A stretch of DNA of 47,712 nucleotides from Microcoleus sp. FACHB-831 (GCF_014695585.1 NZ_JACJON010000069.1:1-47712), one strand, 5' to 3'; positions 18,044-27,339 are shown, numbered from the stretch's first letter. Made by a program: numbers and translations. The notes: a model not told the origin generated them from the letters alone.

Positions 18044-18493
18044 ATGGATAGAGAAGAATTGCTCAGAAGATATGCTGCTGGGGAAAGAGATTTCTCTGGA
18101 GTCTCCCTGCGCGGACTCGATTTCAGCGATTGCGATTTGAGTGGGATCAATTTGAGTAATGCCGATCTTGAGAGTACGGAATGGGAAGGAGCTGATTTGA
18201 GTGAGGCTAACCTTAGTGGCGCTTTCCTCGCTTACAGTGGGCTGAATAATGCCAACTTGACTGAGGCCAATCTCAGCCGTGCGAGGCTGCAAGACTGTGC
18301 GTTGAGTGGAGCTAATTTGACTGATGCTTGTGTCCGAGGAACTCTATTTGGGAATGAACCCCATCTGAAAAGAGCTAATTTGACTGGTGTTGATTTGAGC
18401 CAAGCCGTGATTGATTTGCCTGGAGGAATCGATAACCCCAGAATTGATAATGCTATTTTGTGTGATACCACTCTCCCCAATGGAGAAAACTAG
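18044..18493 (+). CDS. Pentapeptide repeat protein, copy 1
   Basis: This 149-residue protein is built almost entirely of A(D/N)LxxA-type pentapeptides (for example SNADLESTEW, SEANLSGAFL, SRARLQDCALSGANL), which fold as a right-handed quadrilateral beta helix. The N-terminus MDREELLRRYAAGERDFSGV is a common lead-in for cyanobacterial members. Function is unknown. Copy 1 ends at TAG where copy 2 has TGG, so it is three residues shorter (missing W-T-I). It is transcribed with its own hairpin, downstream at 18511-18532. Confidence 0.85.
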   Translation: MDREELLRRYAAGERDFSGVSLRGLDFSDCDLSGINLSNADLESTEWEGADLSEANLSGAFLAYSGLNNANLTEANLSRARLQDCALSGANLTDACVRGTLFGNEPHLKRANLTGVDLSQAVIDLPGGIDNPRIDNAILCDTTLPNGEN

Positions 18494-18510
18494 ACTATAT
18501 AATTCCTCAT

Positions 18511-18532
18511 TAGGGTGGTATTGCCCACCCTA
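18511..18532 (+). terminator. Hairpin after pentapeptide copy 1
   Basis: TAGGGTGG and CCACCCTA form an 8-bp stem around a 6-nt loop, 17 bp after the stop codon. The same hairpin follows copy 2 at 19054-19075. Confidence 0.6.
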
Positions 18533-18586
18533 AAACTATATTTTAGAAGTATTATTTGCGTTGTTAATTGTTTGAGGTGTTGAATT

Positions 18587-19045
18587 ATGGATAAAGAAGA
18601 ATTGCTCAGAAGATATGCTGCTGGAGAAAGAGATTTCTCTGGAGTCTTCTTGCGCTGGCTCGATTTCAGTGATTGCGATCTGAGTGGGATCAATTTGAGT
18701 AACGCCGATCTTGAGAGTACGGAATGGGAAGGAGCTAATTTGAGTGGGGCTAACCTTAGTGGTGCTTTCCTCGCTTACAGTGGACTGAATAATGCCAACT
18801 TGACTGAGGCAAATCTCAGTCGTGCGAGGCTGCAAGACTGTACCTTGAGTGGAGCTAATTTGACTGATGCTTGTGTCCGAGAAGCTATCTTTGGGAACGA
18901 ACCCCATCTGGTTGGAGCTAATTTGACTGGTGTTGACTTGAGTCAAGCCAGAATTGATTTGCCTGGAGGAATCGATAATCCCAGAATTGCTGATGTTATT
19001 TTGTGTGACACCACTCTCCCCAATGGAGAAAACTGGACTATATAA
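18587..19045 (+). CDS. Pentapeptide repeat protein, copy 2
   Basis: This is the 152-residue tandem paralogue of the preceding gene, about nine residues in ten identical, with the same repeat register and the extra C-terminal W-T-I. Substitutions include Ser-Leu-Arg-Gly to Phe-Leu-Arg-Trp near residues 22-25 and several exchanges in loop positions. Both copies keep the leader and ribosome-binding context. The function is unknown; the family forms elongated beta helices that can bind protein partners. Confidence 0.85.
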   Translation: MDKEELLRRYAAGERDFSGVFLRWLDFSDCDLSGINLSNADLESTEWEGANLSGANLSGAFLAYSGLNNANLTEANLSRARLQDCTLSGANLTDACVREAIFGNEPHLVGANLTGVDLSQARIDLPGGIDNPRIADVILCDTTLPNGENWTI

Positions 19046-19053
19046 TTTCTCGT

Positions 19054-19075
19054 TAGGGTGGTATTGCCCACCCTA
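19054..19075 (+). terminator. Hairpin after pentapeptide copy 2
   Basis: The TAGGGTGG/CCACCCTA stem is identical to the one after copy 1 and sits just before the stop codon of the convergent prohibitin-like gene. Confidence 0.6.
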
Positions 19076-19085
19076 CAACTATCTT

Positions 19086-19907
19086 TTATTGGTTATCAAC
19101 TTTAAGCGGTAATTTTGCAGCATCGAGATTGATAAACGGTAACGCACCATTTCCCCCCAAAACGGTAGGGAAATGCCCATCCCATTTTTCTATCGCTTGC
19201 TTTTGCAGTAGCACTGGTGTCAATGTTTCGCGCTGCAATCTTTGCGCTTCTGCTTGTCCTTTGGCACGGTTAACTTCAGCTTCTGCCTCTTTTATCGCTT
19301 TCAACGCTACAAATTCTGAACGTTTTGCATCTTGTTCTGCTATCTGTTTCGCTTCCACTGCTTCGCTAAAGCGATCGCTAAAGTGAACGCTTACTAGCGA
19401 AATATCATCTACCCCAATATTGTAGTTAACTAACCGTGACGTTAATGCCTCATCTACGCCTGCTTTTACTTCTCCCCGTTTTGTAATAATTTCCTCAGCA
19501 GTGTATCTTGCCATCACCGCTTTTAACACTTCTTCAACTGCTGGATTGATAATCCTCTGGACAACTTCGTTGGCGTCACCAATTTGTTGGAAAAGGGCAT
19601 TTGCTTTCTCTGGAACGATGTGCCAGTTGAGCGCGACATCGGTGTATACGTCTTGGAGATCTTTAGACGCCGACTTCGCCGGAATTTGTTCTTTTTGCAC
19701 GCGCACGCTTAACTTTTGTACTGAATTTACGATTGGAATAATTGGGTGTATCCCTTCTCCCAGTACTTGAGCTTGCACTTTACCAAACTCCATTACGACC
19801 CCGCGTTCTCCAGCGTTGACTATTACGAACGGCTTGAAGAAAATACCTAGTAGTAATAGCAATAGAGCAAGAATGCTCACAACATAAAGACCATTATTTG
19901 ATTTCAT
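19086..19907 (-). CDS. Prohibitin-like SPFH/band 7 protein
   Basis: The 273-residue protein has an N-terminal membrane anchor (about 7-28) followed by an SPFH domain starting at VNAGERGVVMEFGKVQ. Typical prohibitin blocks are LGEGIHPIIPIVNSVQKLSVRVQ (read in two parts), RYTAEEIITKRGEV and IGVDDISLVSVHFSDRFSEAVEAKQ. A coiled coil follows (QIAEQDAKRSEFVALKAIKE). It should form membrane-associated oligomers. Cyanobacterial prohibitins of this type exist, for example in Synechocystis, but their role is unclear. Confidence 0.87.
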   Translation of the reverse strand: MKSNNGLYVVSILALLLLLLGIFFKPFVIVNAGERGVVMEFGKVQAQVLGEGIHPIIPIVNSVQKLSVRVQKEQIPAKSASKDLQDVYTDVALNWHIVPEKANALFQQIGDANEVVQRIINPAVEEVLKAVMARYTAEEIITKRGEVKAGVDEALTSRLVNYNIGVDDISLVSVHFSDRFSEAVEAKQIAEQDAKRSEFVALKAIKEAEAEVNRAKGQAEAQRLQRETLTPVLLQKQAIEKWDGHFPTVLGGNGALPFINLDAAKLPLKVDNQ

Positions 19908-19960
19908 ACTATTTTTAACGCTTTTCTATGCTGCGCCTAATATTTGGATAAAAAAGATAA

Positions 19961-19983
19961 GGCACGGGCATCATGCCCGTGCC
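19961..19983. repeat. Perfect palindrome upstream of the prohibitin-like gene
   Basis: GGCACGGGCATCATGCCCGTGCC is a near-perfect palindrome, with 10 paired bases each side of a 3-nt centre. It lies 54 bp upstream of the prohibitin-like start. It matches a common dispersed cyanobacterial hairpin and could influence transcript ends. Confidence 0.6.
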
Positions 19984-20162
19984 TGTCAATACTCTTATAT
20001 TAAACTATAATTAAAAGAAGTTGTCAAGCCAACTTATTGGAAATTTTAGTTAAATTTAGAGATTAAAAATTCAGCGTTAAAAATGAAAAATAGAGGGGAG
20101 GGTTGAAAGGTTTAGTTATCGAAATTAAGGGAAGTAATTAATACGGAGGATTACGTTTAGTA

Positions 20163-20822
20163 ATGAAAATTAACCAACGTCATGAATGGCCGTTAACAGC
20201 AGAGGAAGCGATCGCCATACAGCAACAACTTAGCCCAGAGGTAATAACAGAAGATCGGTTGGGAACAGTAAATTACGTTGCTGGTGTGGATGTAGGGTTT
20301 GAGGAGTCGGGTTCGATATCGCGTGCAGCAGTAGCGGTTTTGAGTTTTCCAGAATTAGAGTTGAAAGAGAGCGCGATCGCTCGTCGTCCCACAACGTTTC
20401 CCTACGTTCCTGGATTTCTCTCATTCCGAGAAATTCCAGCCGTCCTGGATGCCCTAGAAAAAGTCAGCATCACGCCTGATTTGATATTATGTGATGGTCA
20501 GGGAATCGCTCATCCCCGCAGGTTTGGTTTGGCTTGCCATTTGGGATTGCTAGCAGATGTTCCTACCATTGGTGTAGCTAAATCTTGGCTAATTGGACAG
20601 CATGGGGAATTGCCGAACGAGCGCGGGGAATGGAAACCAATGCGGCATCGTGGCGAAATAATTGGTGCTGTCTTGCGAACTCGCAACGGCGTTAAGCCAG
20701 TGTATGTCTCAAGCGGCCATCGAGTTAGCTTACCGACAGCAATTGATTATGTTTTGCGCTGTACGCCGAAATATCGTCTGCCAGAAACAACCCGCATTGC
20801 CGACAAATTAGCATCTGGATAA
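20163..20822 (+). CDS. nfi: Endonuclease V
   Basis: Endonuclease V nicks DNA near deoxyinosine and other deaminated bases. The catalytic acids are visible: Asp43 in GVDVGF, Glu90 in GFLSFRE and Asp111 in [12 protein letters not shown]. The strand-separating wedge PYVPG (Tyr81) is also present. The length of 219 residues is normal. The context gives no operon; the ATG follows AGGA at 20145-20148 by a rather long gap (14 nt), so the real site may be weaker and closer. Confidence 0.93.
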   Translation: MKINQRHEWPLTAEEAIAIQQQLSPEVITEDRLGTVNYVAGVDVGFEESGSISRAAVAVLSFPELELKESAIARRPTTFPYVPGFLSFREIPAVLDALEKVSITPDLILCDGQGIAHPRRFGLACHLGLLADVPTIGVAKSWLIGQHGELPNERGEWKPMRHRGEIIGAVLRTRNGVKPVYVSSGHRVSLPTAIDYVLRCTPKYRLPETTRIADKLASG

Positions 20823-21137
20823 ACTGCTTCGCATCTAAGCACCTGGTAATTAGGGTAAAGAGGAATTCGTGTTGCTGATAAAAACTTGTAACCTGACTTA
20901 TTACAGCAGCTAAGAAGTGAGATTACAATAAAAGATAAATCAGCAACTTCTTCTTTCTTCATCCCTTGAAAATATCAATATTATTATAAGTATTTAGCGC
21001 GTAATCTAGTAATTTGTGTCTATGTTTTAGTAAATTTTGACCTGCCTTAAATTATATTTTTATGTTTATTAATCTAAATAAAATTATAGTTAGTTCCCCT
21101 ATTTAAATTAATTTCTTAAATGTGTAGGTTTATAAAG
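20823..21137. other. Intergenic region, 315 bp
   Basis: This AT-rich sequence lies between endonuclease V and the first FHA gene. I see no frame, RNA gene or strong hairpin. It probably carries the FHA gene promoter. Confidence 0.35.
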
Positions 21138-21899
21138 ATGCCTGAACTAACTTTAACGTGGACAGAAAACAAGATTACAAGAATTGAGAAACTTAACGAC
21201 AAACAGCCTAGCAAATTTACTGGCACATTTCGGCTCGGTCGAGATCCAGCTCAGTGTGACATTATTATCAGCGACCCAACAGTATCCGGTCTGCACGTAG
21301 AAATCTTTTTTAATCAGCAGCAGCACTGCTTTTTCTTGCGGAATCTACGACCAACTAATCCACCTGTAGTAGATGAACGAAGTATCATCCAAGATCAAGC
21401 CCCCTTAAAGGAGGGTAGCTGCATTTATTTAGGACAAGTAGAGATTAAAGTTGCGGCGGTTTCTGTGGGGGCTAGTAGAGTTGAACCCACGATTGTGATG
21501 CCACACAAGCCATCTGAAAACTTGGCAGTTAATCATCCTTTAGAATTGATGAAAATAGATATTGATGAAAATAAAACCTCTCAACTGGTTGCTGAAATTA
21601 TAGACACAGATTACTTCCAGCAGTTACAGCAACTAGCGCACCAGTTTAGGGATAAAAATGCCCAAGCTTTTAGAGAAAAAGCAGAACAAACTTCTAGCGA
21701 GGTCGATCGAGAAGCAAATGCTTCTCAACCCACGCAGCCATTGCCAACCCTTCCCCCACAGTCGGAGGCTAGCGGCGTTTACGGCTCAATGTGCCCCCAC
21801 TGCCATCACGTATCACCATATAAGCGGGATTTGTGGTGTACGAAGTGTGGCACGTCCCTAGCCGCAGCAGCAAAAGTTTTAATGAATCCTAGCGGCTAG
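21138..21899 (+). CDS. FHA-domain protein with C-terminal zinc ribbon, copy 1
   Basis: The 253-residue protein begins MPELTLTWTE; this start aligns with its paralogue at 22346, so an in-frame ATG six codons earlier is rejected. The FHA phosphothreonine-binding core has Arg35 (RLGRDP), Ser50 and His53 (SGLHVEI). A charged, Gln/Ala-rich linker that may be coiled coil follows at about 150-200. A zinc ribbon ends the protein (CPHC and CTKC, about 220-246). It likely reads Ser/Thr-kinase signals and bridges partners. Three FHA genes lie in a row here. Confidence 0.82.
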   Translation: MPELTLTWTENKITRIEKLNDKQPSKFTGTFRLGRDPAQCDIIISDPTVSGLHVEIFFNQQQHCFFLRNLRPTNPPVVDERSIIQDQAPLKEGSCIYLGQVEIKVAAVSVGASRVEPTIVMPHKPSENLAVNHPLELMKIDIDENKTSQLVAEIIDTDYFQQLQQLAHQFRDKNAQAFREKAEQTSSEVDREANASQPTQPLPTLPPQSEASGVYGSMCPHCHHVSPYKRDLWCTKCGTSLAAAAKVLMNPSG

Positions 21900-22345
21900 T
21901 AGCGAGATGGGGAGATATTTGTAGTAGAGACGCGCTATAGCTCGCATTTCTACTACAAACGCTATCTGGGGCTGTACTAGGTTTTAGAAAAATTGCGTAG
22001 TTTTACGGAGTTTCCTTTGCTATCAGTGAAGACTATTGATATAGGTCTTAATGGGTTGCAGCTGGGAGGGAGAAACCAAATACCAATCCTAACCAGTAGA
22101 CGATTCACAGAGGAGCGATCGCCCCTCTTCTTGCTTCGGCAAAGTAAATTTCCTTAATCATCTAGCTCTGAAAACTTTAAGTAAAATTTATCATGTAATA
22201 TTATGTCGCTAAATTTAGTTTTAAACCCAGAATTTTATTAAAATATATTCGACAGCCAAAATTGTCTGTTCTAAGCAGTAGTAATTCTACTAATAAGCAT
22301 ACTTCTCATCTGAAGTATTTAGGTAAAAATTCAGGGATAAAGGCA
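21900..22345. other. Intergenic region with a hairpin, 446 bp
   Basis: TTGTAGTAGA at about 21919-21928 and TTCTACTACAA at about 21948-21958 can pair, forming a likely terminator for the first FHA gene. The rest is AT-rich without a credible gene. An in-frame extension of the next gene from 22262 is judged non-coding. Confidence 0.45.
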
Positions 22346-22894
22346 ATGAATGAAATTACTTTAACGTGGACAGAGAACCGTTCGGTGAAAACACAGACCA
22401 TCCAAGACCAACAGATCGGCAAATACCCTGGAACTGTACGGATTGGTCGCGATCCAGCCCGATGCGATATTATTCTGCCCGAACCAACAGTATCCGGGCT
22501 GCACGTAGAAATCTTTTTTAACCAGCAGCAAGGCTGCTTTTTCTTGCGGAACCTGCGCGAAAGCAATCCGCCGATGGTAGATGGGAAAAACATTATCAAA
22601 GGCGAAGCCCCCTTGCGACAGGGTAGCACTATTTATTTAGGACAAATGGAACTTAAAGTTCTTGCTGTAACTCTTGCCTCTAATGGCATTCCTGCAACAA
22701 TTGTAATGCCGCAATATCAAGGGCGGGGTATTAACCAGCCGTTAGCCCCAGTTGCCCCGGCTTATGGTTTGCAGTGCCCCAATCACAAATGCGGTAAAAG
22801 TTCGCCCTATGCGCTGGTGAATTCAGGGTGTCCTTGGTGTGGCACATCTCTAGCAGCGGCAGCAAGTATTTTAATGGCTCCCGCAAGCCCTTAA
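22346..22894 (+). CDS. FHA-domain protein with C-terminal zinc ribbon, copy 2
   Basis: The 182-residue paralogue of the previous gene has a near-identical FHA core (Arg35; SGLHVEIFFNQQQ with Ser50 and His53) but lacks the long charged linker. Its zinc ribbon is CPNHKCG ... CPWCGTSLAAAAS. The shared tail GTSLAAAA suggests both ribbons descend from one gene. The start MNEITLTW is chosen by alignment; an upstream in-frame ATG would add 28 unlike residues. It probably binds a phosphothreonine partner. Confidence 0.82.
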   Translation: MNEITLTWTENRSVKTQTIQDQQIGKYPGTVRIGRDPARCDIILPEPTVSGLHVEIFFNQQQGCFFLRNLRESNPPMVDGKNIIKGEAPLRQGSTIYLGQMELKVLAVTLASNGIPATIVMPQYQGRGINQPLAPVAPAYGLQCPNHKCGKSSPYALVNSGCPWCGTSLAAAASILMAPASP

Positions 22895-23062
22895 TAGTTC
22901 GTGTTGGAGGGGCGAGCGATAAAAATAAATATAAATTCCCCAATTGTGAATTATGAAAAGGGTAGTTCCCCAAATGCAGCATTCATAATTCATCATTTAC
23001 CCCCACTCCCGACTCCGCCTCTTCCCCTCAGCCCTAACAATAAGCGATTAACCCGAAGCGAC

Positions 23063-25042
23063 ATGAATCCAAGTTCTATACAAATTCAGCTGAGTTGGGA
23101 AGAACCAGCAACCGGAGAACGACGAGAACCCACGCTATCGCTCCCAATTGCTCTGGGAAGAGAGTTTAATCAAATGCCAGAAGAAGTGGGGGGGCGTCGC
23201 GTCGCTAGGATAATCCTCAATAGTCTTGAGGTGTCCCGCTTTCATGCCCTGATTGACGAGGGGCAGGGTGGCTTGGTTGTAATTGACCAAAACAGTAGTA
23301 ATGGAACGTTAATCAACGGTCAACGCCACAAGCAAAGCGTGCTAGCTAACGGCGACACGTTGCAAATTGGCCCGTACCAAATGAGCGTGAGGTTTGCCGC
23401 TCGTACACCAGCACCAGCGTCGCCTCCCTCTGGCAATTCGCAGATTTTCTTTAACCCAGATACGGGGATTCCAGACCCCAGAGCAGCCCAGCCTCAAGGG
23501 GTAGCAAGACAAGTACAAAGCAGCGGTTTTCCGCCGCAGTCTTTTCAAGCTATTCAGGTTGAGGTGCAAGACTTGCATGCGACCGGGCTACCAGTGGAGG
23601 AGTTTGACTATGCAGCAATTGGGGCTGGCTTGGGTAGTTTTATTTGGGCGGATTTGCTGAGAATTTGTGGGGTAAAGCGTCAGCAGATTGTGGCGCTAGG
23701 CATGGAGGAACAGCCTTATGCCCGTTACAAACGACTTTGCCTAAATTCCCAGATTCCCTTGCACGAGAGGCTGCGGTCTAATTCTGATTCGTGTCCGGAT
23801 AATATTTGGGGATGGCCTAGTTATGCGTTGCGCGAGGCGTGGCGAGATTTCTTTAGTGGGAAGGTGGGGGATTCGTTTAAATATTTGTGGCAGGTATTTG
23901 CTGAACCGACGTTTGCCCAAACTTATACGCCGCGTGCTGGGAATGTGTTTGATTCCTTGGATAGAGAGGCGAGACGGATTGGGTGGGAGCAGATATTTCG
24001 CTATGCTAGGGTGCGGGCTATTTGTAAAACTACTGATGGGCGTTACGCGATCGCCTACTCCGGCCAAGGGCCGCGCAACTATGCTTTTGTCATAGCCCGT
24101 AACATCCACATAGCGACTGGCTACCCAGCAATTCAGTTTTTGCCAGATTTGCAAGCCTACCGGGAAAAAACTAGCGATTTTAAGTCTGTCGTGAATGCGT
24201 ATGAAGAGCATAACCACGTATACGAACACTTAGAACGCAACGGTGGAACCGTGCTGATTCGGGGGCGGGGGATTGTGGCTTCGCGGATTGTACAACGAAT
24301 TTATGAAGCGCGACACAAAAACAAGAATATTGCATTGCTGCATTTGATGCGATCGCCCAAACCCCAAGGGAACAAATTCGGTTCCTCCCAGCGTCAGGTG
24401 GAGAACCACTACGAATTTCAACCGTTTAACTGGCCAAAAGCCTGCTGGGGAGGCGAATTGCGCGTCATGTTAGAAAAAGCAGACCCACAAACGCGATCGC
24501 GTTTTCTGGCAGACTGGGGCGGTACTACGACAGCCAACCGCGCGGATTGGCGGCACATCGTCCAAGAGGGTCTAACTCAAGGTTGGTACAAAATTGATTT
24601 CGGTGAAGTTATAAAAGTTGAGCGCAACCCGCAAAACCGTCTGATTACTTACATCCAGGAGAAAGAGTTCGGGCAAACAGAGCTAGCAGCTGACTTTATC
24701 ATTGATGCTACTGGCCTCGATGCTAAGGTGAAGGCTAGTCCGCTCCTTGAAGACTTGGCGACGCATTACAGCCTCCCCATCAATCAGCTAGGTCGTCTGG
24801 TAGTGGCAAACGATTTTGAACTCGTGGAAATGCGCCAATCTAGGGGGCAAATGTATGCTGCGGGTGCTATTACATTGGGCGGGCCTTACGCCGCCGTCGA
24901 TAGCTTCTTGGGCTTGCAGTACGCTGCCATTTGTTCGGTCTATAGCCTTGCAGCCGCACGCGCTCCTGGCCTACACCGATTGAACGCCCTCAGTTCCTTT
25001 GGGCAGTGGATGAAGTGGGTGACTAACCAAGCTCCTTGTTAA
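23063..25042 (+). CDS. FHA domain fused to a flavin-oxidoreductase-like domain
   Basis: The 659-residue protein has an N-terminal FHA domain at about 27-113 (LGREF, VSRFHALI, NSSNGTLING) and a Pro-rich linker. A large C-terminal domain then starts FDYAAIGAGLGSFIWADLLR (about 181-200), a Rossmann GxGxG-type dinucleotide site. A late ADFIIDATGLDAKV segment supports an FAD-dependent oxidoreductase fold. The enzyme's substrate is unknown. An in-frame ATG at 22901 would add 54 low-complexity residues and is rejected; 23063 starts at MNPSSIQIQLSW, like its FHA neighbours. A terminator follows at 25054. Confidence 0.78.
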   Translation: MNPSSIQIQLSWEEPATGERREPTLSLPIALGREFNQMPEEVGGRRVARIILNSLEVSRFHALIDEGQGGLVVIDQNSSNGTLINGQRHKQSVLANGDTLQIGPYQMSVRFAARTPAPASPPSGNSQIFFNPDTGIPDPRAAQPQGVARQVQSSGFPPQSFQAIQVEVQDLHATGLPVEEFDYAAIGAGLGSFIWADLLRICGVKRQQIVALGMEEQPYARYKRLCLNSQIPLHERLRSNSDSCPDNIWGWPSYALREAWRDFFSGKVGDSFKYLWQVFAEPTFAQTYTPRAGNVFDSLDREARRIGWEQIFRYARVRAICKTTDGRYAIAYSGQGPRNYAFVIARNIHIATGYPAIQFLPDLQAYREKTSDFKSVVNAYEEHNHVYEHLERNGGTVLIRGRGIVASRIVQRIYEARHKNKNIALLHLMRSPKPQGNKFGSSQRQVENHYEFQPFNWPKACWGGELRVMLEKADPQTRSRFLADWGGTTTANRADWRHIVQEGLTQGWYKIDFGEVIKVERNPQNRLITYIQEKEFGQTELAADFIIDATGLDAKVKASPLLEDLATHYSLPINQLGRLVVANDFELVEMRQSRGQMYAAGAITLGGPYAAVDSFLGLQYAAICSVYSLAAARAPGLHRLNALSSFGQWMKWVTNQAPC

Positions 25043-25053
25043 AAACTACTTAG

Positions 25054-25084
25054 AGCTTAGCAATCAGTTTTTCAGCGCTAAGCT
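25054..25084 (+). terminator. Hairpin after the FHA-oxidoreductase gene
   Basis: AGCTTAGC (25054-25061) pairs perfectly with GCTAAGCT (25077-25084) and is followed by an A/T-rich run. The rest of the 350-bp gap to 25392 is AT-rich, with no gene seen. Confidence 0.6.
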
Positions 25085-25392
25085 GAATTATTTTTACTTT
25101 CATATTTATATGTGTATAAATTCATGTTTTCTATAAAAAAGCTAGTTTTTATATAGCATAAGTTCATAATAACTTCAAAATTGGTACTTAGTAATATATA
25201 GATTATTAGAACTATCAATTAAAAATTTACAGTAACTACTATCTTCTTCATAGTTACTTTATGTTGTTCGGGTTATACTTGCTTAAGTCCAGCAAGACCG
25301 CAATTATAAATAACAAAATTAAGTAATTGCAGGGAGAATTACTGACTAAGTAACTGGCTGGGCGATCGCACTAACAACATTGGGGACAATGA

Positions 25393-25704
25393 GTGCAAAT
25401 GCATAAAAATATCAACGAATCTTTGCCAAAATTCAGACGATTCAAATGCAGAGAATCAGAACCGGACAACACCTATCTACTGGAAGATTTGACGCTGAAG
25501 CTGTTAGCTAACCATTTGGGAATTGGTTGTATTGCCGATCCAGTAGAGGCCACTTCTATTTCTCAACTAACAGGGGTTGTGGTCGTGGGCAACTCGCATT
25601 GGGCGAGATGCCGCTCTAGTCTACAGGTGGGGAGGACGTATGAAGGGTATTTGCAGGACGCAAAACTGTATATGCTGCCCGAACTGAAGCTACAAAATAA
25701 ATGA
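25393..25704 (+). CDS. Small hypothetical protein
   Basis: This 103-residue frame begins at GTG 25393, with an ATG two codons later. It is soluble, with a central stretch TGVVVVGNSHWARC and no motif I can name. There is no operon partner on its strand; the next gene is convergent. It is a plausible but unconfirmed gene. Confidence 0.4.
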   Translation: MQMHKNINESLPKFRRFKCRESEPDNTYLLEDLTLKLLANHLGIGCIADPVEATSISQLTGVVVVGNSHWARCRSSLQVGRTYEGYLQDAKLYMLPELKLQNK

Positions 25705-25898
25705 TGCGTGCGTGCAATCAAATGGTTGGCGGCGATCGCCCCTCGTTCCCAAGTAAGTAAAAGACGTGGATGTTGAAGTAATGACAGCTAGTAACTAGCA
25801 AACAACAAATAGCAGCCAATAAAAAACGATCGACTCTATACAAAGCGATCGCAGCAGGAGTGGCTCGTAAAAACCGAGCCTCTGCATAAATGAGTTTT

Positions 25899-26582
25899 CT
25901 ACAACCTTCTTGCCCAGCGGCTAGTCCGCCAGATGGTAAAAAATAAAACGCTACCAATCAACGCCCCAAGGTTCCATTTAACAGAATTTTTGAGCAGGGC
26001 AAAGCGCTGATTCGAGCGAGCTTCTTCAGCTTTGGTAGGTAGCTCCTGCTTAGCAGTAGCAATTCTGGAAAGGATTTCGCTTTTCAGTTGATCCGGCTTC
26101 TGGCTATCGACTGGGATTCCTATGCGATTCAGTTCGATTGCAATAGTCTGTATGTTTTCCGGCGTGCCTTGGTTTACTTGCGTTTCAATCTGCTGTAACT
26201 GGGACACTTGTTGCTGAAGCTGGGCACTAATTTGGCTGTTATTTTGGTTATCAATCCGTAAAGTGCCCGAAATTCCCAAAGGAACCATTAAGAAAAATAA
26301 CAGCCCGAGTAGTAGAGATAGCCAGGATAGCCACTTCAAGCCCGCCTCTTCCACTCCTGTTCGGTCATAGTCTTCGGCAAAAAACACCAGAGCAAAACCC
26401 AACAAAGGAACCACCACTCTTTCAACCAGTTTTCCCACCGTCTGCAATTCCCACGCTGGGTTCATAAAATCTGGCGGTACCAAACTGTCAATGGTATCAA
26501 CTAACGAAAAAAGCAATAAGCCGTAGCCCACCCAACGCAGAGTATGTATGTAGCGCCCTTTACTGCCTTCAAATTGACTCAT
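25899..26582 (-). CDS. hpsJ: HpsJ-like protein, cyanoexosortase-associated
   Basis: The 227-residue protein resembles HpsJ, named for hormogonium polysaccharide secretion in filamentous cyanobacteria, and the HpsJ-like proteins found beside cyanoexosortase A. It has three N-terminal transmembrane segments (about 15-33, 58-74, 86-106) and a Gln-rich coiled region (about 120-145). One more membrane segment lies near the end. The ATG at 26582 is preferred over a TTG seven codons upstream. It follows the EpsI-like and exosortase genes on the same strand, so an operon is likely. Confidence 0.75.
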   Translation of the reverse strand: MSQFEGSKGRYIHTLRWVGYGLLLFSLVDTIDSLVPPDFMNPAWELQTVGKLVERVVVPLLGFALVFFAEDYDRTGVEEAGLKWLSWLSLLLGLLFFLMVPLGISGTLRIDNQNNSQISAQLQQQVSQLQQIETQVNQGTPENIQTIAIELNRIGIPVDSQKPDQLKSEILSRIATAKQELPTKAEEARSNQRFALLKNSVKWNLGALIGSVLFFTIWRTSRWARRL

Positions 26583-26667
26583 AGCAATTTTGTCATTTCT
26601 CAAAAATCATTTCTCAAAAATCATTTGTTTTTGCTTGCACAACGCACGCAAATAACACGTGACAAAA

Positions 26668-27339
26668 CTATGGTGGCGGGAAGTTCGACTGCCACCAGCG
26701 ATACCAGGAAACCCAGGCGGTTTCCAAAATTTTGTTAGCATCCGCAGGGGAAGCAGTCTCTAAAGAAGTGGACAGCAAAGCCCACAAGCAGCGCCGATCC
26801 AACAGTTTTTGTTGACCCAGCAACCAAGGCAGTATGCGGCTAAAATGCACATCGTAGGTATTGTGGTTTTGCCAGAACTGGTCAAGCGTCACTGTACTAC
26901 TGCCACGTGGGTTGATACAGGCACTTAAGTATGCTCGCTTTTGAGTAAGCCAAAGACCATAAAAACCAACGCCCTGCTGCTGACGCATTATCAGTCTACT
27001 AGGTGACGACTTGATAGCAGCATGGTTTTCCATAAAGCTTTTGACATTTCCATGCGTGTCAATCGCATATCGCATTTCTATATCTATAGAGAGGCCGTTT
27101 TGCCGATATCCATACTGCCTGCCGGCCTTGACGGATGGATCTTCTTTAGTCAGTTGCAAAGGGGCGCTATTCACCATCTCCCATTGCGGTAATTCGACGG
27201 CGGCAGGGAAACTAAAGGGGGTTGGGGTACGGTTCCCAATGCCGGGATAGAAAATTGAAATAGCCACAGAGCAAATGACAGCGATCGCGATCGCCCCCAG
27301 TAGGAAAATCCTAAATTGTTTCCAGTGCGTTATGCCCAT
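26668..27339 (-). CDS. Cyanoexosortase-associated EpsI-like protein
   Basis: The 223-residue protein has an N-terminal transmembrane anchor (about 11-30) and an extracytoplasmic EpsI-like domain, the usual companion of exosortases; an RxYGYRQNGLSIDIEMRY stretch is visible. Its ATG overlaps the exosortase stop codon as TGATG at 27339-27341, so translation is probably coupled. An earlier in-frame start at 27396 lies inside the exosortase gene and is rejected. The protein's exact role in sorting is unknown. Confidence 0.75.
   Translation of the reverse strand: MGITHWKQFRIFLLGAIAIAVICSVAISIFYPGIGNRTPTPFSFPAAVELPQWEMVNSAPLQLTKEDPSVKAGRQYGYRQNGLSIDIEMRYAIDTHGNVKSFMENHAAIKSSPSRLIMRQQQGVGFYGLWLTQKRAYLSACINPRGSSTVTLDQFWQNHNTYDVHFSRILPWLLGQQKLLDRRCLWALLSTSLETASPADANKILETAWVSWYRWWQSNFPPP

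Larger units (their letters stand above)
18003..19088 (+). repeat. Tandem duplication, two 543-bp units
   Basis: Unit 1 (18003-18545) and unit 2 (18546-19088) align without a shift. The leader GTTGTTAATTGTTTGA, the pentapeptide-repeat gene and the downstream hairpin all recur at an offset of exactly 543 bp. Differences are scattered single bases, many of them synonymous, so this is a fairly recent but not brand-new duplication. Confidence 0.85.

Noticed and set aside
17936-18946. Minus-strand frames rich in Ser, Thr and Gln opposite the pentapeptide genes
   Set aside because: These repeat-like peptides are antisense translations of A(D/N)LxxA codons; the sense strand has proper starts, leaders and terminators.
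22901-23062. 54-residue N-terminal extension of the FHA-oxidoreductase
   Set aside because: Low-complexity Pro-rich translation of an intergenic repeat; the FHA neighbours start at the equivalent of 23063.
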